Assembly (NCBI GenBank): GCA_024305405.1
Contig: JAKNDB010000103.1
Location: forward strand, 186,001 to 250,000
Reading direction: 5' to 3'
DNA from: Dirofilaria immitis
Lineage: Eukaryota; Nematoda; Chromadorea; Rhabditida; Onchocercidae
DNA: 64,000 nucleotides
Under the pieces are notes generated by a model. That model was not told the DNA's origin. It was given only the letters and a program-made list of their open reading frames with translations, and made no database searches. The translations under genes were made by a program, and so were the position numbers. Of this stretch, positions 1 to 32,772 are shown one piece after another; the first letter of the stretch is position 1, and each line of letters opens with the position of its first letter.

Positions 1-345
1 ACACACACATATATGATAAATGCATAGTTCATCTAGAAGGCATACACATACACGTACACGAATATGTGCTAGAATCGACAGACACAGACACACATATAAC
101 TAACATACACACCCACATACATGAATGTAAACACAGCAGGAAGGGAAGCAGTTGGCATGGCTGGCAGGCACACGCTATCGATACACATACATACACCACT
201 TTTGCTGTTTATCGTCGCTGCTGATAAGGATGAGTGTGTATGTGAGTAGGTGTAAGAGTGTTTATGTATGTGCGTGGGTGAAATGTGCGTGGGTAGATGT
301 GACAAAGTCTGTGAAGCGTTGATGGCCGTTGTGCGTTTCACCATT
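1..345. repeat. CA/TG-rich low-complexity tract
   Basis: The first 345 bases are dominated by imperfect CA, CACATA and ACATAC runs on the plus strand, grading into TG-rich runs after about 230. An open frame on the minus strand here encodes only His/Thr/Ser-rich low-complexity sequence, so I treat it as repeat and not a gene. Confidence 0.7.
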
Positions 346-1456
346 TCGCCTTATGTTATTCTCGTATCATTTGATAATAATAATTTAGATGATATGATTA
401 TTGAAACTTTTTTTATCCATGTAAGTAATATATTGGCTTCTTAGTTGACATTGATTTCCTCAGTTTTTCAGTCTCACCTCTAATACTAAAAGGAAGTTAG
501 CTTAGCTTTTTTGCTACTAATGACGGAGTTTTATTGGCGAATAATAATCGCAAACAAGCTAAGAAATTTATTTATTCGAGATAAGAGATAAAGCTATTAG
601 CTTTCAACAACATTAACGGTAATAATAATATTAAAACCATAATAATGGCGACATTAGATAATTGTCATTTTGATGCATTGTCACAGCTGCAGGTAATTCT
701 AATTAGGTGGGCTGACTAAGTTCGATCTTCGTTATAATAATTTTTTCTGTTTTCAAATTTAAATAATTCCTGACTTTCTTTTTCTTCAAATACTCTGCTT
801 CAGTGTTCCTAATTCAAATAGAAAAACACATATGATTTATTATTTAACAGTAATTTTCAGGCTGTTATATATTATATATTTGCTATACGGAAGAAGGAGA
901 AGAGAGAGCGAGAAAGAAAGAAGGAAAGAAAAGCAAAATTCCGATACTGTTATTATTGTTATTTATTATCGGGTATTTGTTGTTATGTTTAGCAACTACC
1001 TTTATTACTATTATTACTTAAATATTGATGATGGATTCACTTATGGAATCAATTTTGTTCATCGCTTATTTCGCTTCATTACGGAAATTCTACCTACTGT
1101 TGCTTCTGTATCCGCCACCCTGAAGATTACTGCAATCATTATCTTCTAAAATTCTCTCAGAAGGGCTTCAGAATTTGCTGGGAATTAACCATTTTGAATG
1201 AAAATTACACTAACTATTTGCTATCTGTTATTGTTGCTGTCTAATCTGATGGCCGAAAAGTTATTATTGCTGTATGACTAGTCAAAGAGACATTACCTTA
1301 ATTATCGCTATTACCATCAGCGTTATCATCATTTTCATTATTTTGATAAATAATCGAATGTCCCAAAATGATCGATTTGCAATCGTCATTAATGGTATCT
1401 ATCATTGTTATCACCACGGTCATCGAATTTCGGTCTCACTTTGGTTATTTTCCTAG
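346..1456. other. AT-rich sequence, no gene recognised
   Basis: Nothing here resembles a known protein. Open frames at 832-1149 and 1274-1456 encode Ile/Tyr-rich low complexity and have no supporting motif. The first coding exon of the cyclase, with its ATG, should lie in this stretch or left of the window, but I could not place it. An acceptor-like CCTAG at 1452-1456 immediately precedes the first exon I can read. Confidence 0.5.
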
Positions 1457-19780
<18,324 letters not shown>

Positions 19781-22700
19781 TTTTTATTTGCTGTTTTTAT
19801 CTGGTACTTTATTCTTACAAATCGATTAAACCTTAGCGTTTAATAATTACACGATGTTCATATTGTCAATCGATTCAGTTTTTTCTTAGATTTTCAAACT
19901 GTTTAAATAATTTTACTTATTTAAATTACTCGGATTCTACTTTTTAATTGGTGGCTTCTCTGCTAGGTACCGATGAGTACAGAAAACTCATCATGTGTTA
20001 TATTTTGAAAATGTAGAGGAGATCTAATATTCTTAATTAAATTGCTTTTCGACAAAAATAATTGATGATCTGATAGCATTAAAATTTTTGAAAAACCGAT
20101 AAATTTAATATTTCCATTCCATAGCGTTTTGTTTCATTGCAAATCAAGTTAATTTTTTGAAGCGTCAGTCTTTAATTTCTGATGAGCCATTTTGAAGGAA
20201 TTCAGTCGTGAAATTAAATCTGGAAACTTATATAGAAATCGAAAGTAGTATGTAGCGTATTTATACTTACATTTTACAATAACTTTTTAAGTGGCGCCTC
20301 ATAATACGGGTTTAGTTGTTTTCTTTCCTAGTTTCGTTTTTCTTTTATGTTCCGATTTAAACTTGAATTTTACCTTGTGTTTTTAGAAATGTTTAGGAAA
20401 TCAGTAATTAAGTTCTTTTCGAAATGTATATATTTAAGATATCATTGGCTCGTTTTCCGGAAAAAGTTTGAATTTTTATAAGCATAAATTAAAACTTATT
20501 TTACTTTCTTCCATTAAATTTAGATTTCCCAATGAAGGCGAATTTTAGAGACTGTTAAGAGTAAGCAATCCAATAAAATCAACCTAATGTTAAACTTAAT
20601 TCACAGTCACTAAAATTTTAAGAATCGAAATTATCCCTCATCACTCATTGTCCATTTTTCTAATTAAATTTTAATAATTCATTATAAATCGTGATAAGCA
20701 AAATGGCCGACCTATCAATTGGATCGGTTGTGCATGAAATCTCTCATGTTATTGTATATTATGCCGCGCTGTCAAGTGCATTGTTTCATTTTTCTTTTGT
20801 TCATTGATTCGCCACTAACATTTGAAATTTCGGGAATTTTGAAATTTCAATTTTAACCAAGTCTGGATCCATTATTGTTCGAATTTTGCACCCATAGTTT
20901 TCAAAATTCTTGACTTCTCGACATTCTTCAAATACCTATCCATAAATCTTGTGAAATACTGCAGAATATTTTCCTGTGCATAAATTGCCGTAGAAATGAA
21001 ATTTCATATTATTTTAAAATTCGTAAGCCATATAATCTCATTTAGTGTGCTGAAGTTGTGTTACATCTTCGATGTTATGAGATATTATATGGTTATTTGT
21101 TAATATAATTGATAATTTAATCTCATTATCTTCAATCTTCAGTCGTGTAATTACCTGCAGGCTCTTACAGGTAGATGATTCCATCTTATTGGCGACTTCT
21201 GTAAATGTGTACACTTGGCATTGTCTTCGGTGTATTCTATATGTAATTAAAATTTTCATTATGCTTTTTAAATGATTTGATTTTTTTTTCCTTTTATGTA
21301 TACAGTTTTTTCTCGTCGTTGCTGTAATTCTTTGTTTTTGATTATTGAAAGAAGTTTAAATTACAGAAGGTTGCTCAAGGTATTATTGTAGAAGAAATGT
21401 TTGTTTTGATTTCTTATGATAACTACCAATAATAAACGTAATGCGTCCCAGTTTTGCTTTCCTTTCTTGCATTATCTTTCTTCTTTAAGAGATTCCTTTC
21501 TAATTTCATCTCATATCGAATATGAAAAAATGAATGAATGATATTTTTTACATTATTATTTTGTTCATCTTGTTGTGCTTTATATTTTTCAAAAGAATTC
21601 TTGAACTTGTAAATAACTTATAAGGCATAAGAATTTGCTATGAAAGTCGAACTTATAAAAAAATAACGGGATCTTGATGACAAGATCTGCGAATTATTTT
21701 AAATAATATTAGAAGGGAATGCTGTTGTCCGGAAAGTTTTTTCGATATAGTACAGACAAATCCTGGTGAGAAAGTTTTTCTTTGAAGGATTTATTTCTTT
21801 GTCTATATTATAAGATGAAATAGAGTCAGATGATGATGTCACGATTAAAATTTATCAGTTATCTGTAGTAAAGATGGATTTGTTGTAGCTGATTCAGAAT
21901 GAATAACATGATATTGGTATCGAGTGAGCTAAATAACTGCTTATATTGACTAACTTCATAACCACTTCTTGAAACATTGCCAGTTGAACACGAGAAGCTC
22001 CTCTTTGTATCGATGATCCTTGATCTTTACAATGGACGGTGCTTACTGTATATTAATTATATAAAAGATTTAGTTATCAATGCAAAGAATGAGAAGTGAA
22101 CATTATTTCAAATATGCACAATGTAATATTCCAGGCTGTTGGCATACATTTCAATATCTTAAACAACAAGCTTAATGGAATTGTCGTACCATTTTAAAAT
22201 TAAAGTAAGAAGCGGGAAATGCAGTTAACAAAAGATTTAGAGAAATCTGCATAGAATATACACCGCTAATATTAGTATTTCAGAGAGCTATCAGTACTTA
22301 AGAAAGCTATTAGTACAGCAAAAAGCTTAGTTTTATTTAATTTGAAAATAGAAATATCTTTTAATCGACTTTAGGTTTTCAAAAATCTCCGCAGACCTGA
22401 AGATACACAAATACATAAATAATCTACCGTGTTATTAGAATTGTCCTCTATTTGTAATCGTATTGAGAAATTTATATGCAAAAATTCATGAACTATTTGC
22501 ACATCGATTTATATAGTGTAGGGAAAACAAAACAATGGATTAAAAATTTCCTATCTTCTCTTTTCACCAGGAATCGGGACTTGACCGAATCATGCAGTTG
22601 GTATTGTCTGTGCAAATTTTAAAGTCTTTTTATTATAGAGCACTTCATTTTTATATTAAACATTTCTTCAAAAAAATGAAGAGGATGTCAATGAATTATT

Positions 22701-25000
22701 TAAAAGTTGTTCGTTTATAAAATAGTATGATGCATTGGATAAATTATTTTATGAGTAGCGTGACGATTATTAAGATGTTGTTTGTAATATCACGAATTCC
22801 TTGGAAATATACGTAAACAAAAATAATTTGTATTTCTTGTTTCAAAAAAAATCGAAATAGAATGTAAGAGCACTGTTAAGTTTCCTGAATATTTCAGCAT
22901 AATCTGAAGCGAGATAAGTTAACGATAAAAAAAAAATTAACTCATTTCTGTGAGGAAACCCGAAGAAATTGTGTAATACATAATTGACACTCAAGTTTAA
23001 GTAGTTAGTTTTCATAATCTTTGATTGATATTAAATTTAATTTCTGTCAAAATATCGATTATCATTGCTTATAAACACTTTTTACCACCATTATATGTTA
23101 TTTGCTTCTTACGTATATTACAAATGTAGTAACTAAATGTGGAAATAATGGACTCCCTTCGTTTCCATCGTTTATCCTCTTTTTCGTATAATATAACATT
23201 AATTTATCCTATGTATGTCTAGATAGTCTTGTTTCTTATCTCATGTACCTCGATTGATTACTCTTTGCCTATATCCTCCGCATGAAGGATATATAGATGG
23301 CGTGTTAATAATCGAAGGGTTGTTTTTGGAACACTGCTCAATAGGATTCCAATGGTAAACGGTCCGGCTATAATTGAGACCTCATAGCGGTAGAAATAAA
23401 GTCCTTCTGTTCTCATGGAGTGGTTCAGCAATTTCAATATTCTTTCAATATTATCAACTTGAAGTCACGACAATTTCAAGGAATGCTTAAGATATGTTAA
23501 ACGACAAACAACAAAGAATCATAGATAGCAATTGACATCATAAGCATAATCATTCAGATGAAAGCATAAGCAGTTCGAAATTTAATTGCAAAATTAAAAT
23601 TATTAAAAAAATGCTCAAGTTTCAAATAAATCTTAATTGTCTTCAATTACTTTCATCTTCCTCAAAGTAGAAATCTTCCTAAATAATTTCTGAAACAATA
23701 AATCTGGGACATTTCAGATTGCTTCGTATATTTTTGAGATTAATTTATCTGACTAAAAATATTGTTTATTTATATGTTCGAAGTGCTCAATATTTGAAGC
23801 CAAAAATATTTGATAAATTGCCAGCACATTTGAGTTTCAGTTCTCTTTTCCATAACTTAAATTACAGGGGTAAGTTAAACAGTTTCATTTTTTAACACCA
23901 TTATTCAAAATATATAAACCATTATTTGTAACAATCTGCTGCTTTCTCGAATTTCATTAATTCTAAATGAAGAAGTCAGATTCTTCTTATTTCAAAGGAA
24001 CGAAAACTTTTCCAATATAAGATTGTATACTGTATAACCGTACTTTGATTTATTTTCTCTTTTCTCGAGTAAAAACTTTATGCTTCGTCATTTTCAAAAA
24101 GTCGAAAAAGAGAAAACACTGGTTGGGAAAATTGATGACTCTAATCATCGAATCTTTTTTCATGATATATTTATGTCTCTCTTGGAGGATTTCAAGTTTT
24201 TTGAGGCCAGGAGCTATTTATTCTTTGTTGTTCATTCAACTTTAATTAATTAAGTGAATAAGCAAGAAATGTTAGTTTTAAGTTAGAAACGACTGATTTT
24301 ATTATCGTTTTAGCTATTACAATTTGAAATGATTTCATTTTTGGCAAAATATCTTGAGTGATTTTCAGTGGTACTTAACATATTAAAAGAATGGAACTTA
24401 TGAGCAACTTTGTATGTGTGTGGAATATCAGAAGTTAATTTTATCCTTGCAATGTCTATTCCAAAATCATTGGTTATAAAAACACTATCAAATGTAAAAA
24501 TATTTCCTCTTGAATCATTTCATTAAAATCAGATTCTCACAATAACTGATCTCTGATAGTGTGATAATTAAAATTTGAATCAATGTTGCCATATTGCATG
24601 CGAACAACATCGTAAATTTTTATATATAAAAGAAAAGCTGAGATAAAATTCTGATTTTTCACAAAACATTCATAAAATTGCTATTTGCAAATTGCAGAGT
24701 AACTTTTCGATATTTTTTTAATTAGAAAAATTATTTGATCATCTTAAACGTATTTTCGCTTTGAAAATAGCAATTTCACTTCTGCTTTTCTTCAGATCAA
24801 CCATTCGCAGTATAGAATGAAACATACTGTGCGTATTGGTGAAAACCGAAAGATGTAATTAGTTCTATGCAGAGAAATCCATCAAATAGGAGTATTAAAA
24901 GGGTCAAATAGCGATGCAGCAAGTATCGCAAACAAGGGAAAAATTGTGTATATAACGGAACTAAAGTTACAAGGAGATCAATAAGCTGAAAGGACAAAAA
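19781..25000. other. Intergenic, no gene recognised
   Basis: AT-rich spacer after the cyclase. A small open frame at 20703-20807 (ATG in AAAATGG context, 34 codons beginning MADLSIGSVV) looks slightly coding-like but is too short to support. A less AT-rich patch at about 23150-23430 shows no coding frame and may be an old repeat. Other short ORFs are Ile/Phe-rich and compositional. Confidence 0.5.
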
Positions 25001-25642
25001 TGTTTACTATCTAAAGCACTCGATTCACCACCGGTCAACAAAGTAAGGTCAGTCGATCAAGAGATGACTTGCCGATGGATGTAAAAGGAAAGGATTTCGA
25101 AGGTGAAATCGATTGCTCAAAAAGTTGTTTGAAAAGTTCGATGAGTGCTCAAGTTCAATCCGACAGTTACAGTTCAGTTTTCAGTTTGACTGTAGTCCGA
25201 CACAATCCAACAGTTCGGTAACAGCAATTAATTCAACGTAATTCGACAGGAGTAACAAACTGTTTCGAGGACAATTCACGGCAGCAGGAACCACAGTTCA
25301 ACGGTACGGACAACAGCAGTGGTGAAACTAAGGAGAACGATAGTCGCAAAGAGAAGATTCGACATCGCACTAAGCATTTAGCATTTTCGTATATTCTTCG
25401 GTTTAGCTCTGTTCGTATTCGTTGATATTCCTGCGTATTGCGCATTTGATTCAAACCATTGCATGAGTGCGATATTATGTTTACGATACTATAAATAAAC
25501 CTGTTGTTGACCTATGCAAGTCACAATAACCACAAACGATCAGTCTCTAGTTAGCAACCTCCATTAACAACAAATGAAGAGAAAGGCTCTCTTCCCTGTT
25601 AGGAAGAAAAGAGAAAGAATTAAAACAAATATTCCCCCAACA
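25001..25642 (-). mobile_element. Probable solo LTR, inverted copy of the 17130 element
   Basis: Read on the minus strand from 25642 it begins TGTTGGGGGAATATT and ends TAAACA at 25001, the same termini as the copy in the gcy-28 intron, with clear matching blocks through the centre and 3' end. It is about 130 bases longer and diverged, so the copies are not recent. The minus-strand frame at 25233-25454 lies wholly inside and is not a gene. No retrotransposon gag or pol sequence was seen nearby. Confidence 0.65.
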
Positions 25643-26599
25643 GTGAATTTTCCCAGTGAATTTCTTATGTTATAACGAGTCATTTATCTTTATTTTTGGA
25701 TTATTACGATTCTTGTTTGCACGTCATAAACTGTAGCACACTTGAAGCTTTTATAAACATCAAATAATAGCCGGATGATATCGGAATTTCATGTAAGAGT
25801 ATGTCGTAAAATTTTTTTTTGGCTGGTTTCACAAATAATTTTTATAAGAATTTATTCTTCGCAGATTAACAGTAGCACAATATGATAATCCAGTAAGGAA
25901 TAGTTTTTAAACCTAAAACTCAAACTTGAGTAGTTAAACCTATGATACGACAAGTTATTATTCTAACACGGTAACAAACTCAACGACTAATATTTTGACA
26001 AAACTGATTAATAACGGCAACATGAAAAAAATCCAGTCTCATCTTTGATATTATCCCCCAATTGACCTTGTCGAACATTGCTTTCGATAATGATTTGGAT
26101 GCCTAGGATTTCGCAATTTGGAAGTCAGTTGTAAGGTCACAAAAGTTTGAGGTCTTTATTTGGAACACACAAACATGATTACTAACTTGAATAAATTTAT
26201 AACATTTTGACTTACAAATTAATCTGTCTAACACAATCAATCATAAATCTTTGTAATTTCTTTTATCACGGAATTGCGCATTTATTCGCGACAGAGTAAT
26301 CTAAATAATTTGGGAGTACGATACTGTTTTATCATAACTGATAATGCTCTATCAAGAATAATCATTAACGATAAGAACATATGAAATATTTGTTCAGATC
26401 TTTAACAAAAAAAAATGGAAGACTAAACCGATTATTCAAGGATTACAAAAATCACCATATAAATAATCGTCAAATAATTGACATTTCAGAATAAGAAACC
26501 AATAGTTATATATATGTTCATATTCATCCCATTTTCATCCTCGAAGCAATATAATGGACTAGATTTGTTAACTTCTTTATTCGATCTTCTAATTTGATA
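25643..26599. other. Intergenic, no gene recognised
   Basis: AT-rich sequence with no recognisable motif. A 10-base direct repeat (CAGTGAATTT) occurs immediately after the LTR edge at about 25642-25665. Confidence 0.4.
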
Positions 26600-26612
26600 G
26601 TCATTTTCAAAA

Positions 26613-26821
26613 TACAGCTTCACGAACTACAGCTTCCATATCCAAAACTGAAAGGAATTGTAATCTTAAAATTGAAAAAAATCCGGCGAATAAATAATAT
26701 ATGACGTTGAAGAAAAAGTAATGAATAAATAAAGACTTACTTCTTTGATCTTGCAACATCATCCACAACCAACCAGGTGTATAAAAGCACAATGCTTTGG
26801 ATAGTGAGGAAAAATGACACC
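26613..26821 (-). CDS. Possible last two exons of an unidentified membrane protein
   Basis: On the minus strand, an acceptor (GTCTTTCAG) is followed by an exon from 26821 that reads WVSFFLTIQSIVLLYTWLVV then DDVARSKK, a plausible membrane helix with a charged end, closing at a consensus GTAAGT donor near 26740. A second acceptor (CCTTTCAG, about 26651) leads in matching phase to NFGYGSCSS and a stop. Upstream candidates on the same strand between 27250 and 28100 include a piece reading GNITVIALLIMYVSGISRP before a GTAAGT donor near 27450, but I could not join them in one frame. I do not recognise the family. A second frame is also open through the first exon, so this is tentative. Confidence 0.35.
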
Positions 26822-28393
26822 CACTGAAAGACTCATTTTTTTAACTCGTTTTAAGCAAAGTTTTTTATTTAAAAGAATTATGCAATTTCTGAAATTTATT
26901 TTGATTTAAGAAGCTTTAATTTTTTTATCTATAATGATCTAGCTGTTCTACATCTTTGCCCATTATTGTGGGCACAAAATGAAAACTTTATGATTTTAAT
27001 GTACCGTATTACAGCATACATCAATATATAGTAAAGTTAGATATCAAAATAAAACATTTAAAATTTATGCCTATTCCAGTCTTTCCTGATTGTTTGATTT
27101 CGAAGGATTTGGAAAATTATACACTGGTTATTTATTTATTTAATTGTTAAGGAATCGACCCAATAATTTATAGTATTATTTGCACGAAATTCTGTTCAAT
27201 TACTTGCGTTCGGTATTATTTCCTTGTATGTTAAACGATAAGTACTTCGAACTAGACAATAATACTGGCCATAATAAGTCCAAGAACGTCCTATAACGCA
27301 ATGCAAATCAACTTGAGTAACAAGTGTTCAAACAATGATAAACATGAATTAATGAATGGAATAAGTCGAAGATGATGGTAGGCTATAATAACTTTTAAGG
27401 AATTCATCAGAACAGTACATCGAAAAGAATAAAATAAGAACTTCGGAAACTTACGGTCGAGATATGCCGGAAACATACATTATAAGTAAGGCAATAACGG
27501 TAATATTGCCGGCAAGCGATTGACATCATCCAAATAAGCATAGCGTAAAGTTGAAAGAACTTTCTCATTACTTTTGTTTGGAAGGTAAAAGCTGAATGCA
27601 ATGTGAACAATTAATCACTCAATGTACTTCACGTAGCAACATATTGACATCACGTTACAAAATCGGAAGGCAATTTCTTAAATGAAGCATGCTATATATA
27701 CCAATAAATGATTCAGTTTAAACCATGTTTCGATTAATCAATCGATAAATTCAGCCATGCAACTTGCACCTTTGTAAATATTCAAGAGAAGTTCTCAGGA
27801 ATATATCCTGCGGTACTTTGAGTTCCTTTATTTAATTTTCTTTTAATACAATGTCAAGAATAGAAACTTCAGAAGATTGAATAGAAATGAGGAAGAGAAG
27901 AGGTCACTTGAAAAGTAAGATATTCGGATAAAATTATTACTGGTTCATTTTCAGTGGTTTATCCGAATCATACTCCCTCACTAATGTCTTCACAAAATGC
28001 ACGTTCGTATTAATCCAATAATTGGTCGTCAGAAAACCCTTATCGAGGAATATAATCAGAAATATTCGGCAGTTATCTCACACCATTCACACTTCGTCAA
28101 TTATTGTATGTATAGGCATGATGGTGGTAATTTATTGGAGTATTTTTCCTATTAATGTGATATCTGAAGGAATAAAAGTGAACGTGAATCATCATCACTT
28201 TCTTTTCATATTCCTGCTCAATTAAGAACATGATATTTGAAAGGTAAAAGTATAGACGCGAACTTGTCTTTATTTTGTCACTTTCCTCGTTAAGTTAAGA
28301 AATGCTTCTAGCAAAACAATTCAGTATTAAATAATTTCTGAAGAAATATCAAATGTGATGGTTAGTTTGCATAAATTTTAGACCATATTTTAT

Positions 28394-28397
<4 letters not shown>

Positions 28398-28443
<46 letters not shown>

Positions 28444-28490
28444 TGTATGTTATATATATATATATATACATATATATGTATGTTGTATGT
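28398..28490. repeat. (TA)n microsatellite
   Basis: Near-continuous TA dinucleotides interrupted by a few TATG units. Open frames through it are artefacts. Confidence 0.9.
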
Positions 28491-28707
28491 TTTACAAAAC
28501 ACGAACTTTTCTTGTTGATTAATAAAATAAAATAGAAAGTCCGAAAATTGTTTTTTCCGCAAAAAGTAAATGAATCATCCAGTTTCGGTTGTATCCGAAA
28601 ATCTTATCAGTTTTTCTCTGTATCACAGATGTGGGCTACTAGTATTCACATATTTCAAAAATTTGATTTATTTTGATACTTATTGATGTAGATATTTTAA
28701 TTCTTGC

Positions 28708-30623
28708 TTGGAACAAAGTATCCAACTTCCTGATTTGTTTTTATCTACCTTGAGTGTGCAGCATTTCACTCCCAGAATGATAACGATATGGACTTCATCA
28801 CATGAGATCGAAAAAGAATTTCTTTTCGAAAACGTAAAAGGTGTGATTTTTTTTCAAAATCATTCATATCTTATGATTTTTTTGGCATTTAAAATGAAGT
28901 ATGTAAATGTTTATAAGAATCGATGGAATCAACCATCAGATTCTCGAGGAAATAATTCTTTGTCTTTGGTATATTATTATTATTCCCAGTGCACATCAGT
29001 GCTTAGGATAGGCATAGGAAAAGAGTGCGTAGTTGGTAATTTGATAGATACCAATAGAATTTTATTGTTAACTTAGTGCACTTAGCTACAAATCAAAGAT
29101 TTTCCAAGAGTTGATTGTTTTTAAATGAAAGGTAACCAATAACATTGATAATTGTATCTGTTACTGTTGCTGTGATACGCCGAATACAAAGTTATCAGAA
29201 TTGATTACTATTAGAAATCAAGGCGAAGGATTTTATGCTTTATGTAAATTATTTTTCACCGAAATATGTTATGTGGTTGACGAAACTTTTAATTGTTTGA
29301 ACCAAGTTATTTTTTCTCTTCCATACTTTTATGACTTTTATTATCGCTTCCATATTTTGGTAAACAGATTAAAATTGCATGATTATAGTTGAGAATTGAA
29401 TTGTTAAGTGGCACAATGTCATATAGAAATTTCTTTTATTCCAGTGCCTTCTATATTCTATCTTTTTTTATTTAGGAAGGTAGTAATTTATGTACCAATC
29501 ACTTCGATGGTAATTCGACTGCTGTTGATGTATGCAAAACAAAAACAGATATTGTGGTTACAAAAGTACGAGATTTTGTTGAGATTGAAAAATCCTCAGA
29601 AGCATTGTGTCAAAAAGTTCATCTCTGTCGATTTTATAAAGTTGTAATACAGTAATATTTCTAGAAAAGCAAGTGTTGATCTATGAATCTTGACAGCCTT
29701 CAATAACTGAACCTATGATTCATTTTGTCTTGCATATTTTGTAATGTTTATTCTTTTTATAATTACAAAATAGTGAAGGTCTGTATGTTATGGTAAATAT
29801 CTGGAAACTGAAGCATTAGCATTCTCAAGACTTTGGTTAATTTATAGTATTAACTAAATTATGCAATTTAACCATTATCTAGTTTTTCTGCATGTTATTG
29901 GTTTTGTGCAGAGTTGTTATGAAAATAAGAGATAGCTAATTTCTAAGTGATGCTTACGGTATAATTCACAAATCACAGTATATTCGGCTAGCAAAATCAG
30001 TCCTAATTCTTATTAATGTTATCAAGCTAAATTTTTATATAAAAAGATTTTGCTTTTAGAGAATTTGTGAAATCGAAAGAATTGGTGTATTCTGTTTACG
30101 TTTTACAAAATACTTCCAAAACAGAATCGTGTTACTCGAAAGGATAATCATTATAAACATTTTGAAATTTCACGAAATTATACTTTTTATATCATGAATT
30201 ATAATGAACAATACTTTCATTTTCTACAGTTATAAGAGGAAGTATGATTTAAAGGAAAAACTTGGCCAATCATTTCACCTTATTTCAAAGTCAAAAAATT
30301 TATCAAAACTTTTGTCATTTTTGCTGTATTTATTTCAAGTAGCTGAGCAAGTAGTATGTAATAAGAAAAAAGTGGGATATAAAATTATATTCCAAGAAAT
30401 CAGGATGAACAAGGTCAGTTTTTTTAATCGGAATAAAGTAAAAAACAGGTGGATGAAAACTTTCGAAAAGAATCGATATGAGTCGTTAATGCTGTCCGGA
30501 ATAGTGCAAATTAAAATAAAGTCCTACAGTATGGAAATTAAATATTCAACTTTGATATGTGTGTTAAACAATGACTTAATCGCTATCCATCCAAATCGCT
30601 ATTTATCAAAGATTTTAGTTTGA
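28708..30623 (+). other. Group of unsupported plus-strand ORFs
   Basis: Four open frames (28708-29076, 29201-29392, 29408-29647, 30204-30623; 122, 63, 79 and 139 codons) follow each other on one strand between two intergenic stretches. They are longer than chance usually gives here but are Phe/Ile/Lys-rich, have no motif I recognise, no clear splice signals and no similarity to each other. They could be a decayed gene, an old insertion or chance. Confidence 0.2.
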
Positions 30624-32660
30624 AATAAAAAGGTTTTCGAATCGCACATTGTCAACGTTTCTTATCTGGATTATCATAAATTATTTTTGCAAAATGACAC
30701 CTAAACAAAGTAATGTCAATACTTTTTTTCCTTCTGCTTATTACCAGCGATTCCAAAAAAATTTCTGAAATTCTCTAGAACCTTGAAGAATTGAAAGATT
30801 TCAGTTTTAAGGACCTCTTAAATTTTAATATGAAAAATTCAGATCGTTTTGCAATTCCCATTTTATCTAATCATTAAGGTCCAAGCTTTTAGGGAGACGT
30901 AAGCCTAGTCGCTGGCAGATAAAGTTGCAGAGAAAAATAGAGTCAGCCAGCTGTTTCCCGAGCTGGAAGGCTATTTTATGCTTTTGCCATGTTCCACAAT
31001 TTTGAATCTTGAAAACTGAAAGCCTGCTAGCGGTGGGTCTTATTTTAAAACCCTAACAAATGGTGTTGATGTGAATTTCAATTCTGATAAAAATGCGTTC
31101 AAGTTGGAAAAGAGGAAAATTTACTCTTAGACCTTTGTCGCTATTTATTGAAAGCTTTTTTATTAAAATTTATTTTACATACAAATTTTTTCTATGGATC
31201 TTAATTTACTTGATATTCATGAAAGACGTAATTATAGATTAACACATATTGCTTATTAGAATATTAAATCATCATTATATTTGAATAAAAATATTCAAAA
31301 GTTTGGGATAATTAACCTCTGTCACTAACTCACCAACTCAAGAATTTTGTGTTCACTAAAGTTTGATTTTTTTTGCTGCTAAGATTTGATATGAGAGAAA
31401 ATAATTTTGGCCCGCAAATTTTCTTCGTTTATATTGTCAGTGTATAATCATTGCCAACTCTTTAATTTGCTTGTTTATTAATAAAGAAAATGTAAGATTA
31501 TGAAGAAATTGAGTTGTCAGGTGATAGTTAGGATTTTTATTTTTATATTGCAGAACATTTAGTAATCTTACTGTAATCCAAATACTATCAAAAATGAACT
31601 CTATTCGTTCAGCTAAATGATGATCAGATAATGCATTAACAAAGAAGAACTGAAGAAAAGTATGTTATCATAGGACTAATGGTTTGTATACGAATTGAGC
31701 TAACAAAAATTCTAAGCAAATATGCTTTCATTGCGATTGAAAATAGTCAAAAAGAAATAGCAGTGATCGAAAATGTGGCTGTGAGATAACGATCAGAATG
31801 AAAGGAAAACGATCATTTGAGAGATTAAAGTGATGATTGAAGTGAAAAAAACACATCACAACATTGAAATCTTTGTGTGTTGACACTTGACAGAAGTCTA
31901 TAGCTCTTCGAGATCAACCAGTAGTCCTTATACTGTGAACTGAGGAACAACAATTAAAGCTTTTTGTTAAACCAAACTTATTTCATTACATTTGTGTCAT
32001 TTTTATATCGATTTATTCTTCAAATTTCAGTAATGATCAGTTTGAAATAACTCAATAGGGCGAAAAAATAAATGACAGCATATACCGACTTTTTTTTTCA
32101 AGCTTAAAATGCTATCATTGAAAAATTTAGAATAGAAGTTCTGGAAGAAATCGGAATTTGAAGAATGTCGAGATTCAAATGTAAAATTTGAAGTAGAAAA
32201 GATAATGTTTTAATATTAAGATAACTAAAAATTATTTGCGAAGTTTCTAGTATGTCACTTTTAAAAGTTACAGCTATTCATGTATTCTTCTGTATATTCT
32301 TTCTTTTCTTTCAATTCTTTTAAAGAAGATTGGAAAAAATAATTAAGCAACGATAATTTATCATCGCAAATTCTAATATGCAAGAGAAAAGGATTTTTAA
32401 TTAAGAAAATTTTTCGATAAGAAAATATGTGAAAAATATATGCCGCTATGCAATAATAAAATATTTTTTGCAAATATTATTTAGAAATTTTTTTTTTTCA
32501 AATATCTTCTTATTTTGAGAAATCTTCTTTCCAGAACTTTCAGTAATTGCGTTATGCATTATTAATGCATAGTGTTTTTATTGGATATATTTGGATGTTA
32601 TTAGCAGGTAGACAATGCTTTAGTTATGCTTTAATCAGATCATTAAATTTTTTATTTTGA
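30624..32660. other. Intergenic, no gene recognised
   Basis: AT-rich spacer. A less AT-rich patch at about 30880-31060 contains no open frame I can support and may be an old interspersed repeat. Confidence 0.4.
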
Positions 32661-32662
32661 TA

Positions 32663-32666
<4 letters not shown>

Positions 32667-32751
<85 letters not shown>

Positions 32752-32772
32752 CATTATTATTATTATTATTAT
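32667..32772. repeat. (ATT)n microsatellite, about 105 bases
   Basis: Over 30 almost uninterrupted ATT units with one ATC. The poly-isoleucine frames on both strands are artefacts of the repeat. Confidence 0.95.

Noticed and set aside
832..1149. 105-codon plus-strand ORF
   Set aside because: Ile/Tyr/Arg low complexity with no motif and no splice context; expected by chance in this composition.
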